A DNA stretch of 64,000 bases from Thuidium tamariscinum (lineage: Eukaryota; Streptophyta; Bryopsida; Hypnales; Thuidiaceae). A program made the translations under genes and the position numbers. The notes below the pieces were generated by a model that was not told the origin of the DNA, made no database searches, and saw only the letters and a program-made list of their open reading frames with translations. The DNA is taken from positions 43,429,082 through 43,493,081 of the forward strand of contig OX344751.2 of NCBI GenBank assembly GCA_947034885.2, read 5' to 3'. Shown here piece after piece: positions 46,894-57,921 of this stretch. Position 1 is the stretch's first letter. Each line of letters begins with the position of its first letter.

Positions 46894-47823
46894 TTAACCC
46901 CTAAAGGACCATTGTCCCCTCGGGGGACAATTTGGAGTTCGGGCAGGTTCCATAGACCTCAATTTTTAATGAATCTTTTTGAAAATTTCTCATAAAATAG
47001 AAAACTGATTAGCTTCATGGGAATGTAATTTTTATTTCAATTGGTGACCGGGAGCAAAAGTTATACCACAAAAAGCCCAAATTTTCATTCGGCGGGCAGA
47101 AATTTTTTTTGCAAAAATTAAAAAAAATTAAAAAAAATTAAAATATCTAAAATAATATATTTTTGCCTACACGTGAAGCTTTGATTCACTCTATTTGGAC
47201 TTATAATGAGAAAGTTATGGACAATCTTGTTTTTCGGGCAATCTAAACAATTTCTTGAAAAAATAACTTATAGGATTCATTTTTGAATGCAATTTTCACA
47301 ATTTTTCAAAAAAAATTGTTGGACAAGGTTATGTTTACTTTCTAGAACAATCTCACCATTGGGATTATTGTATTTCAATCCCATCTTAGAGTTATTAACC
47401 ATTTAGTTTTTCTTTCAATCTTGGACCTACATCTACTTAACAATTTTTTAAAGAATGAAAATCAAGTGTTTTTTGTGTGAAATTTTTTTCCTAGACTCTC
47501 AACTCAATTTCTTAACACAAAAAATTATAAATTCAAAGTCTATAGTGCAATTTTTTAATACAAATTCCAGTCAAAGTCATCTGAAATTGCAAACCACAGT
47601 TCAAAAAAACTTGTATTTCCAACTTTGAATGCTCATATCTTCCAATCTGTACGGTCAAACTTCATGAAATTTTTACCACTTGATTTCAATCAAGTTAAGT
47701 ACAAGATCCTACGGTTAGATTCTTAAAAAATATATATTTTTTGTTTTCTTGGATGAATGCAACAGAAATGGCAGTTTTAAGAGGTTTTTGACAGAAAAAA
47801 AGCCTTGGTCCTTTAGGGGTTAA
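46894..47823 (+). mobile_element. TTAA-flanked MITE, family 1, best copy (930 bp)
   Basis: TTAA at both borders (46894-46897, 47820-47823) with inverted ends TTAACCCCTAAAGGACCA and GGTCCTTTAGGGGTTAA. Subterminal GC-rich palindrome 'gtcccctcgggggac'. Homologues at 10421 and 41461. No transposase frame. Confidence 0.8.
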
Positions 47824-48432
47824 GGAGAGGGGGTTTTAGGCCAAGAATACCCGCATCTTTTGCAAGGATTGTGTGAGCCCTATGCAATGGCCACCCATTT
47901 CCAACCACTTGGGGATTAACATAGCACATCTACTAATGTGTGTTGAAAGAAGAATTCCCCTTGGCAAGAAAATTGAATTAAGAAATATTTTTAATTTCTT
48001 TGCATTTTTTCTGTCAAAAATGAAATTATAATGAATCGTTTTTAATAAAGATTCTATTAAACCTATTTTCGTCATATAGGTCATTCTTATTTCAATCATA
48101 GGCTAGTTTCAAAATCGATGAAGGTGATAATTGTGGCTTTGAGTATGCATATTGTGATCATTGTTTTGCTTTCAATGAACACTTCTTGAACATTTTTGTT
48201 GTTTTAGGTTATGTGAATTGTAATGTAATCTACAACTTATTGAAAATAGAACAAATTTTACTAAAAAAATGGGAAGTGGTCGAGAATAGGTTCCCTATTA
48301 CCCAATGAATTCTCACTCCTTGGCTAAGGGAAACAAATTGCATATATGATGATAGCAACAACTTTAAATTGTTTTATTCAAAGCACCCAATCAATGAATT
48401 TTTTTGGTTTTCAAACTAATGGTTATATGGTT
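47824..48432. other. AT-rich intergenic DNA, nothing recognised
   Basis: No repeat end or conserved frame. Confidence 0.4.
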
Positions 48433-48705
48433 TTCTTTTTAAGAAGGTTTTAAGTTGTCTAGCTTTTTTAGTCAAAGAGCTTTGATTGATGGGCAGCCTA
48501 TTTTGAGTATGCATATTGACTATGTAATCTTTGTATGCAATTTTTGTATGTGTTGCCTTTGTATGACATATAAAATGAGGATTTGGAAGGATTGTGTCTA
48601 TAGTGTGCAAGGCCATGAGTATAGTCTGGCATTTTTTAAGGCATTTGTCCTCATTTTTTTCTATAGAGGCTTGAAGTTGACCATTTTTAAAAAAGAACTT
48701 TAGGC
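48433..48705 (+). repeat. Dispersed repeat, pair with 20257-20540
   Basis: Collinear with 20257-20540 as described there; unclassified. Confidence 0.5.
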
Positions 48706-48812
48706 ATTTAATTGTGTAGAAAACCTTGCATCTAGCTACTCGAGACATTGATTATCTCTAAAGGTAACCTAGGAAATGATTTGAACATAATATAGAGTTG
48801 TGTGGTGTAGGC

Positions 48813-49730
48813 TTAACCCTTAAACACCTTAGGGGACCAAAAGTATTCTTACAATCTAGAAGTCTAATTTGAAGTGCTACAACTTTTGCATCTAGTGTCC
48901 AAATTCAATACAACTTGTTGGGAAATTTGCACTCTCTTTTACTTTGAGTGGTGAGATTTTCAAATTAATCCAAGATGACCTGAGTTTTTGGAAGGCAAAC
49001 GAAGTTCATAGGTTCAATTTGAGTTCACCAAATTGCATTTGATGGCTACAACTTTGGGGCTTGTATCCCCTTTATCCAATGTTTGTTTTCAAAAAAATTA
49101 GTTGAATTATAATCCTCTTGAAGTTTAGTTATTGAATTCAAGTAAATCCAAATTGTCTTGAATGTTTAAGAGCAATTTGAAGTTCAAAAACCAGATATTA
49201 TTATGAACTTTGGGAACTTGTTTCTTCTTCATATAATATATGTTTTGAATATTTTTTAGGAAGAGTTGCACATACTAGTCTTATTTGTGGGGCTACAAGT
49301 TCATCTCAATCCAAAAAGTTATGAATGATTGGAAAGCATTTTAATAGACGGAGGTTCTACTCTAGATGTATTTTGACATTTCAAAGCCATATTGTAGACA
49401 CAATGAGTCAATTGAGTGATGTTTTTTTCATCAATGTGTTTAAATGTTGGTTTTGAAGCACTTTGTAGTGCAAAGTTTTTTAATTGAATAGGTTTAGAAA
49501 TCAAATTTGATCCCAATTAGGTTTCCAGGAAAAATTTGGCATCCTTTTCAACACTAAAATATTATGATATCTCAATCTATGACACCAAATGACTCCAAAT
49601 TTAGTCTCATCATCTACAACATGTGCAATATTATACAATTGAGATTTGCATACCTTCATAATGTCTGCACCTATAACACTTCAAAAACAATGACATTTTT
49701 ACCCCCCAAAAGGTCTTGGGCCTTTAGTAA
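48813..49730 (+). mobile_element. TTAA MITE family 3, second copy
   Basis: TTAACCCTTAAACACCTTAGG at the left; right end 'cttgggcctttagtaa' is worn. Interior collinear with 1557-2505 ('tttggggcttgtatcccc', 'ccaatgtttgttttca'). Confidence 0.6.
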
Positions 49731-50395
49731 TTATAATAAATATGATGAATTGATGAAAAGAATGAACACTAAGATGGAGTAGATGATCAAAGAAAAATAA
49801 CACAATGATGAAAATTTCAAAAGCATTTGAAATTTTCAAAATTGATCTTATTGTAGAACCAACTCTTTCTCCTTCTTGCCACAATATACATTATTTGAAC
49901 ATGAAAAATCTATAATCAATCCTCAATATTTCTAGAAATAGTACCTTAAAAATTCACAAAGTTTATAGAATATATATACTAAAAGGATATAGAATATTTT
50001 CCTTAAATACTTAACCTCTAAATTTTTTTTACTACACTTTCATTAGAAATGCTCTACAACCATCTTTTTTAGGACAAGTACCAAATTTTATAAAAGAATA
50101 TTTTTGGACACATATAATTATATGATCTTGTAGTAAGCTAGTTCAAAAAGATGGGAAAAGAATTTCAAAAATATCTACTATAAAGTTTTTAAGATATTAG
50201 TGTTTGAATTGGCAAATATCTTTTTTCTAATCATATAAATAAATGCATAGCTGCACTTTAGATGCTCATATTTGTATGAAAAAATGTTCAAAATGGTGGT
50301 TACCCTTTGGATTTGTTCTTGAAAGCAAGTTGATTATGTACTTGGAAATTTTCAAATCATTAGGAATTGCACAACGTATAGGAAAAAAATCATTT
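49731..50395. other. AT-rich intergenic DNA, nothing recognised
   Basis: No supported feature. Confidence 0.4.
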
Positions 50396-50685
50396 GAATG
50401 GATTTGAAGGCTCCCAAGGGCCATTTTAGGGTCTATTCGATTGAAATTGTTCAAAATCTGCTAGCTATTTTCAACCATCAAAACAATTACCAAAAAGAAA
50501 TTACCAAAAAAAATTTAGGGTTGTGAAATGTGAATTTTTTTTAAAAAAAAGTCAAAAAATATTAATGACGTGGTATGGTCTTGACCACGTTGAAATCCTA
50601 CATTTTTGGGTTTCCTCGGCAATTTTTGCGTTCCCAAATTGTGGGGACTCGCAGTCTTCTAGAGCCCTCAAATCCATTCTAACGA
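50396..50685. mobile_element. MITE, family G
   Basis: Left GAATGGATTTGAAGGCTCCC and right TAGAGCCCTCAAATCCATTC are good inverted repeats. Contains 'gtggtatggtcttgaccac', an internal palindrome. Confidence 0.5.
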
Positions 50686-50859
50686 GTAAGTAGAAAGAAG
50701 TAGAGAATGAATCAAAATACTAAATTGTTAATGCTTTGTTTATGGAATTGATAAATGTCAATCCCAATTGTTGTATGTTTTAAGAAATAGCCTATACCAA
50801 ATGTTTTTATTTTTTCCAAAATATTAAGAATTGAATAAAATAAAGGACTTCAAAGTTTA

Positions 50860-51239
50860 TCATAGAATGAAGATTCTATAATCACCTACAAACTATCTAC
50901 AAATTGAAATTCCTTATAACTTTCATTTCATTGATCAAAATCAAATGATTCTAAGATTTAAATCATATTTGTACAAATTTAATAAAGCAATTCAAATCTT
51001 ATTTTAAAAGAAGGTTTTTGAGTTGCCTAGATTGCCTGTTGAACAGTGAAAAACAATTATCATACAATAATTTTTTAATGGTAAAGTCAAAAGTTATGAA
51101 AATTGTTGGGCCTTAAAGTTATTCCTTAAGCACATGTTGTGTTTAAATTTTAAAGAAAAAAAAATGAAACTCCATCCGTAATGAGTTGCCTAAGGTTGCT
51201 ATGTTGCCAAGAAATGAAGTTTAGAGCTTTAGAGGTTAA
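50860..51239 (-). mobile_element. TTAA MITE family 2, reverse-oriented end
   Basis: Read on the minus strand from 51239 it starts TTAACCTCTAAAGCTCTAAA and follows the same order of motifs as 51697 and 55085 ('actcattacggatggagttt', 'gggccttaaagttattcc' on the plus strand). The far end was not located; 50860 is only where similarity seems to stop. Confidence 0.45.
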
Positions 51240-51696
51240 GAACATTGAACAAACCTCAAGATACTTCAATTTTTGTACCATGCTCAAATGTGAAGTCCAA
51301 ATTTCTAATAGATTCTAGTCTAATTTCTTTTTACTTCATGGAAGCTTTTCTAAAAGGAAGTTGCTTTAGAAGGGAATTGAAATCAAATTATTTTGTGCTA
51401 TTGCAGTGAATTGTAAAATTGTCTATCTCCTTGAAATCATCCCTATAAGTAGAATGGATATGAAGTGATTTTTTATCCTTCAACATCGCAATCCTTTCTT
51501 GAATTTTTGCATACTTTTGCTTACATCTTTGTATAGAAGTATTATTCATTAAGATGTCATGGAATTGGTCTTCTAGGAAGATTGTCTTTATGCAATTCAA
51601 GTATTACATTAGATAAACAAAAAATTACTTAGACTGAATAGCTCTTGCAAGTCCTTTGTTCATCGTCTAGAGTATGAACGTCAAAGTGCCTAAGGA

Positions 51697-52100
51697 TTAA
51701 CCCCTAAAGCCCTGAGGTGCGTTTTTTGGCATTCTAAATTTTTTGGGCAGCTCACTACGAATGGAGTTTTTATTTTTTTTGCTGAAATTTTTACACAAGA
51801 TGTACTTGAGGAGTAGCTTTAAGGCCCAATAATTTTCATAACTTTTGACTTTGTGGTTAAAAAGTTATGGCATGATATGTCGTTTTCTATACTCGAAGGG
51901 CGGCCTAAGTAGCTGAAAAAACTTCTTAAATTTTTTTTTTCAAAAGTGAAATTTCAAATTGTTTCTTTAGGTTTTTACACGCATGGAAAGCTTTGTTTCA
52001 TCCCATTTGAATTAAGGAGTCAAAAGTTATAAGCAATTTTAGTTTGCGAGTAGGTATGAAATTTTTGAATTTCTATCTATGAAAATCTATGCGCCATAAC
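51697..52100 (+). mobile_element. TTAA MITE family 2, left part
   Basis: TTAACCCCTAAAGCCCTGAGG, then 'ggagtagctttaaggccca' and 'aaaagttatggcatgatatg'. Similarity ends near 52100; no right end seen. Confidence 0.5.
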
Positions 52101-52643
52101 TTTAAATGGTTTTTATTGTAATGTTTAAGTGTGTGTTCTTTGTTACATGGTACTTGGTTATTTTTCTAATAATCTTCGGGTTAATTTGATACCTCAATCC
52201 TCAATCCAGCCCATGTACTTTGACATTGAATCACTATATTCTGGGTCTATTTGGAATGTCTTGAAGTTAATGGGATGGTTGCAGTTTATTGTGGCTCATC
52301 ATGCGGACATCATCACAAACTGTACTTCAGTTGCCAAAATGACAACTTCTATTTGTGAAGAAGCTCAACTACTTGAATTGAGCTGAGTGTTCATGATTCG
52401 TTAATTAACCCTTAATCCCTAAATGTCCAAGGCCTTTTTTTTTGAGCTTCAAGGAATTTACTCTAAAGTGAACAAAAAGTCAATTTTATGATGAGTTTTA
52501 TCATTTTGAAAAAAGCTGTAACCATACGAATTCAAACCAGACATGTTAGAGATTATTTAAAAAAACATAAAAACACAACAATATCACTTATGGATTGAAA
52601 GATTATAATGTTTGATCATGAAGGTGTTAAAATTGCAAAAGTA

Positions 52644-53043
52644 AGGTAGAACCACCCGTAACCAATCATTTAAGGTATTTTAGGCATGATCTAGTGTAGT
52701 GCAAAGCAAAACAAATATTTTCAGAGGTGTAAAGATAAAAATGATTGGGATTCCAAAAACTTTCGTAATTTTATCACATGAATTGAAATTACTATGAATT
52801 TTAGAAGGCATAAAGTGTGCTTGACCAAATACCAATCTGTGGAGTCTTCTAATTTCGATCACGCAAAAAACTACATTTTTACTCACTCTTTTCTACTTTC
52901 TTGCACACTACATTGGAACATATGCCATGAACTTTTAGTCCCAACTTTTAAAATGAGAAAAAAACTCATTCTAGCCTTGGTTGGAAATACGTCCATTGAA
53001 AGGTTGATTATGGGGAGCCTATTGGTTATAGGTGGTTCTACCT
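52644..53043. mobile_element. AGGT-ACC element, family C (400 bp)
   Basis: AGGTAGAACCACCCGTAACCA at the left, TTGGTTATAGGTGGTTCTACCT at the right (near-perfect inverted repeats), flanked by TA (52642-52643, 53044-53045). Confidence 0.82.
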
Positions 53044-53180
53044 TAATGTGAAGCCTTTCAATCCTCTTTTCACAAATCAAATCTTGTAAAGTTGGTGACT
53101 AAAAAATTATAAGGTGAAAGGGCCTAATATGCATAACCCCAATCAATTTATGGCTTCTTAAAATCTACCCTACAATTGTT

Positions 53181-53725
53181 TTAACCCCTAAAAGCCCAAG
53201 GGGATAACACAAAACACAAATGCGTTATAAAATACAAGCTCTATAACTTTTTTTGAAGTTAGCATCAAAGAAAATAATATAAAGCACAAAAAACAGAAAG
53301 TATTTGTATGGTCAAAATTAAAAAATTATTTTTAGATTCTCTTCAAATGAATTTTGAAGATATAACTTCAAAAATTCACTAAAAATATAATCTCTATTTT
53401 GGGGATTTGAAATTTTTATTGATTGGTCAAAATTATGATTTTTATTGATTTGTAAAAAAATGCAAAATATTTAGTAATGAGAGCATCAATGCTTTCCCCA
53501 AATAGTATATTTTTCAACACTAAGCAATATTAAACACTTTGTGCTATTTTTCTTATATATTTTGTTTGACCGTACCGAGTTTAGTTTAGAATATAATTGT
53601 TGAAAGATAATCCAATATTTTCAAAATTTGAAAAAATAAAGTTTTGATAATTTTTTTTTGCCTGAAAATGCTGCTCAACTTTAGGCAATGACCAAAAAAT
53701 GGTTGCTTAGGCACTTAGAGGTTAA
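53181..53725 (+). mobile_element. TTAA-flanked MITE, family 6, inner copy (545 bp)
   Basis: TTAACCCCTAAAAGCCCAAGG at the left and CTTAGGCACTTAGAGGTTAA at the right; TTAA on both borders. Its ends resemble those of the outer element it appears to sit in. Confidence 0.6.
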
Positions 53726-54012
53726 ATGAATTTATAATGTGATTTTTTCTCTAAAATCCGATGAATTTGAGGGTCATTTTTAAGAGCCCTCGATACTAAA
53801 GAAGGTCAAAATTGCAATGAGTACCCATGCACAAAATCTTGATTAGAAAAATCATAGTCAATCATTTTTAAGGTTGAGTTTTTGATGCTTGAAGTAGACT
53901 TCAAAAAGAATTCTCTGAAAATACAATCTACTAAAAATAACAACTTGGTTAAGTTTTTTTTAACTTCAAAGTTTTGCAAGCACCAGATTTTGGTGCCTTA
54001 GGCATTTAGAGG

Positions 54013-54732
54013 TTAAAAGACAAGCCTATAACCACTGATTTTAAGCCTCAATGCCATTACTAAGTTTGTTCCTATTTATGAACTAGATATGTATGAAATT
54101 TATTATTGTTATTTTTTAGAGATGAAGCTACATGTCTTCTTTACTTCACGAAATTTTTAGATTTTTTTGACAAAAATTGATTTTCACAAGATTTTTTTGA
54201 AGAAAATCATATAAAATGAAATATTATTTCAAAAAAATTTAAAAATTACAACACGGGTGTAAATGATAGGGACAAAGATCATGGTGTAAACTCTAATCCT
54301 GTTTCATTCCATAATTAGAGTATAGAAGACATCAAAAATATATTTGAAGTTCAAATTGCAATAAAATATTCAATATTACAAATTTTTCCAAAATTACAAA
54401 TGGAGTTGAAACTAGAATAGATGACCTTCATTTTGTTAGTTAGACTCAAATTCAAAAAGTATCTTTTTTGTGAAGAAATTTTGAATTTAGAGCAAGTAGT
54501 GACAACTTCCCAAAATACATTGAAAATAGAATATGTTGGATCCGTTTTCTTAACCAATTTCTTATTCACATTAAAACAAACACTCACAAGACTAAAAAGT
54601 GAATTAGGTACTCTTCATAATTCTTTGTGAAAGGTCAAGAAAAAAGAAACGGATCAAAATTGCTTTCAATGTCCCTCTACACTAGTGCAGAGTCATCCAA
54701 ATGCCGCAAACGGCGTCGTAGGCACTAATTGT
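54013..54732 (+). mobile_element. TTAA MITE family 4, third copy
   Basis: Begins at the same TTAA that closes the preceding element, then 'gacaagcctataaccact' and 'gaactagatatgtatgaaa', matching 22866, and ends with 'aaacggcgtcgtaggcacta', the counterpart of the GC-rich end at 44520. Both terminal CCC motifs are eroded. Confidence 0.5.
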
Positions 54733-56038
54733 TGATCATGTCTAGTAGCCAACTTCTAGGGATGCAATTTTTCCAACTAAAATTTGAATTTTATATTTTT
54801 TGTCCTTTTCAAGGTTGAGACCAATAAGACAATGACACATGTCCCAAATTAGTGAGTGGAAGAAGTGAGCGGAAAGTAGTTATAGAATGATCAAAATTGG
54901 AAGACTCTAAACTTTGGCTACTAGTGAATTGCAGTTTTTGCTTCCCAAAATTCACTCTAAATACAATTTTGGGAATAAAAACTTTAAAATTTTGCTATCC
55001 CCATATTTCTTATCTTCCAAAATGGGAATGGGAAAAATTTATCCACCACCTCATACTACTATGCACCATCTACTCCGTGATTGCTTAACCCCTAAAGGAC
55101 CAGAGTGCCTTTTTTGGCAACATAGCGATTTTGAGTAGGTAGTGTGACTAGAGATTTTGATGTTTTGGAACCAAACTTTAATAGAAGGTGTGGATGAGGA
55201 GTATCCTCAAAGACCAACAATTTTCGTGACTTTTGACTACATGGTTGAAAAGTTATTGCATGATATGTTGTTTGTTTCTCAACTCGAGTAGTTTGGGTAG
55301 ATAAGAAAAAATCACTTTTGGGGGAAATAAAAGTTTGAAATTAATTTTATAGATTTATATATACGTGAAAAGCTTTGAATCATTCCATTTGGATTAATGA
55401 GTCAAAAGTTGTGAAGAATTTTAGTTTCTGGACAGTTATGGATTCTCTACTCTAAAAAAAACTTTGAAGTCCTTTATTTTACTCAATTCTCAATATTTTT
55501 GAAAATTAATTAAAAGATTGGGTGTAGATAGTTTATTACAACATTTGAACCATTGGGATTGGCATTTTTCAATTCAACAAATAAATTGTTAACATTTTAG
55601 TATTTTGAATCATTCTCTCCTTTTTTCTACTTTCTAATTTTTTTGTACATGTTGTACAATTCCGAATGATTTGAAAATTTTCAAGCATGTAGCCAACTTG
55701 AATTGAAGAATGAAACCAAAAAGTAACAACTATTTTAAAAAGAAATTCATACAAATGTGGCCTTTTGAATTGCAACTGCTTGGATTTTTGTAGTGGTAAA
55801 AAAAGGACTTTTGCAACTTCAAATACTTATATCTTGCAATCTACACGACGAAAATTTTTGAAAATTTTTCTACATATTTTCAAGTTAGTGCACTAAAATA
55901 TACTATGATTGCATTATTCCAAAAATGTTTTTTTCCTAAAATTTGATAGTTGTCCTAGAAATGATAGTTTTGAAGCAGTTTTGGTGAAAACATAGTCAAA
56001 AACCTTTAGGGGTTAAATGATTGGATACTAGTGCCTCT
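54733..56038. mobile_element. Family C element interrupted by a TTAA element
   Basis: Left part 54733-55084 matches family C interior ('tttttgtccttttcaaggttgag', 'gacacatgtcccaaattagtgag', each with small changes). After the insert the right end 'tagtgcctctacctta' completes it. The left terminus is not clear. Confidence 0.55.
55085..56016 (+). mobile_element. TTAA-flanked MITE, family 2, complete (932 bp)
   Basis: TTAA at 55085-55088 and 56013-56016 with ends TTAACCCCTAAAGGACC and AACCTTTAGGGGTTAA. The host family C copy at 57424 carries a single TTAA (57817-57820) at the equivalent place, giving a direct empty-site comparison. Confidence 0.85.
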
Positions 56039-56546
56039 ACCTTATTCTTTACTAGATTTGGAATGTAGGAACTAAGCTTAGTTGTTTACATTATTGCATT
56101 GATTGTTGAAGTGTAGAAGAGGGTCAATGGCTCAACAAAGAGAGTGAATTTGCCATCCTAGGGCTTCATTTGCTAAGCCTGCAAAGGTCATGAGTGAATA
56201 ATGACTTCAATGGTGCATCATTTGTATTGAACAATGGCAATATATTGTTCTTGAGTGTGAGAATGTATTGGATTAAGGATGCGTGCTATAACAAATCTTT
56301 AAATGTCATTATTCAACTTAAGTGCTAAGGTACATTTTTTTTCCCCATTTCTTATGAAGTGCCAAAGCAGCAATATTAAATGTTGAAGTGAAGCGTCAAC
56401 ATTCTTCATCCAAGATTCTTTTTAAGATTGAAGTTCTTTGTCGATTTCATCCAAAATTTTACTATTTATATTTTAAGGGCTTGTTGTAGGTTCCATTATT
56501 TTGGTGCAAAATGATGGCCAATTGCTAGAAAAAAAAATGAGTCCTA

Positions 56547-56692
56547 AGGTATTTGCACCTAAAAGAGACATTGTCCTAATTGTACCACCTTTCTACAAGT
56601 ACTAAAGATTTCAAGTTGAAGATCTTGAAATCATTGCTAGTTGTAGATAGGTGGTACAATTAGGACAATGTCTATTTTAGGTGCAAATACCT
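56547..56692. mobile_element. AGGT-ACC hairpin MITE (146 bp)
   Basis: AGGTATTTGCACCTAAAA at the left, TTTTAGGTGCAAATACCT at the right, flanked by TA (56545-56546, 56693-56694). Arms of about 46 bp are nearly exact reverse complements, with a loop of about 55 bp. Ends share the AGGT....CACC pattern of families B and C. Confidence 0.8.
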
Positions 56693-56989
56693 TATAATAT
56701 CAAAACCTTTATATTGCTACTTCCTTGAATTTTTGTAGATAACCTTAGTTCTTGTACATCCTTCATTTTCATTTCTTTTCTTACTTTTCAAAAGAACATT
56801 TCATGTTTTTTATCATGTGAAAATAGAGAGAAATAATTTAATATGAGTAATAAATAACAATAGTTGAGAACGGTGAAAATGATGGAAAATTCTTTTGCAA
56901 ACAACACTAAGATAGAAGCACCCTTCCTCAAATTGTTAATATAAGCAAATCAATATAGTTGGTGACACCTTTTTCAAAAAATAATATCT

Positions 56990-57250
56990 GGGTAGTATTA
57001 GTGGGTGAAAATCATGATCATTAAAAAAATTAAAATTTTCAAATGTCATATGTAATTTCTATGATTTTTCAGAGTGTTAGATCCTAGCCTAGTGAAAGTG
57101 TCACATAGGTGGAATTACATTTGAAATGCGCAAAAATAGTTGTTAGTTAATCAAAATTAAGTATATCCTTAAAATGCATTAACAAATCAGAATTAAGTAG
57201 TTGGAGGACACATTAACTCAAAGTCTAGGGACACAATTAAGTGTAGACTA
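56990..57250 (+). mobile_element. Worn copy of the 383-bp element
   Basis: Phrases 'gtagtattagtgggtgaaaatcatga' and 'tatgtaatttcta' (with small changes) follow the order in 21474-21856 and 29189-29571, ending with 'aaagtctagggacacaatt'. Both termini are lost. Confidence 0.55.
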
Positions 57251-57423
57251 AAGTAGTATACAAGAATAAAAACAAGTGTGCTAATGCATGTTTCTACCTT
57301 AATTTGCATTTGAATTATACATTTTTTTTGGCATAAGCTTAGTAACTAATTTAATTAACATTTAACAAGTAAGCTAGCAATATATTTGCACCCTCACAAT
57401 TCTTTTAAGTGTAATGTCAGTTA

Positions 57424-57846
57424 AGGTAAAACCACCTCGAAGTAACCAACACTCCATTTCCAACTTGTAGACTTCATTTATTTCCAATAAAGCTAGGACA
57501 AATTTCCAACTAGAGCTTGGAATGCATGTCTTATTCCTTTTCAAGGTTGGACTACTAAGTTCATAATACATGTCCAAAACTAGTGAGCAAGAAAGTAGGA
57601 AGAAATGAACAAGAAAGCAGTTCTCCAATGATTGTGATTGAAAGAGTCTCAATGTTGACTATGGGTTTGCATCACTTTGGATCTTTCAAAATTTGTAGTA
57701 ATTTTAGTTCATGCCATCAAATTACCAAACGTTTTGCTATCCCTGTTATTTTCATCATTGCACCTTTAAAAATATTGACGTTGTCTTACACTACACTGGA
57801 TCATGTCTAGAATACCTTAATTGATTAGTTATAGGTGGTTCTACCT
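57424..57846. mobile_element. AGGT-ACC element, family C (423 bp)
   Basis: AGGTAAAACCACCTCGAAGTA at the left, TTATAGGTGGTTCTACCT at the right, flanked by TA (57422-57423, 57847-57848). Contains the uninterrupted TTAA site at 57817-57820. Confidence 0.8.
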
Positions 57847-57921
57847 TATTTCATCTCTTCTTGGAATTATATCATTCAATGATAAGGTTTTGTAAGGCTA
57901 GGTCTTATTGGATATACTATA

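Larger units (their letters stand above)
52405..54016 (+). mobile_element. TTAA MITE family 6, outer copy with two insertions (inferred)
   Basis: TTAACCCTTAATCCCTAAATG at the left and 'catttagaggttaa' at 54003-54016 are inverted ends. Between them lie a family C element (52644-53043) and a second TTAA element (53181-53725). Removing both leaves about 670 bp. That the outer ends belong together is inference. Confidence 0.4.
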
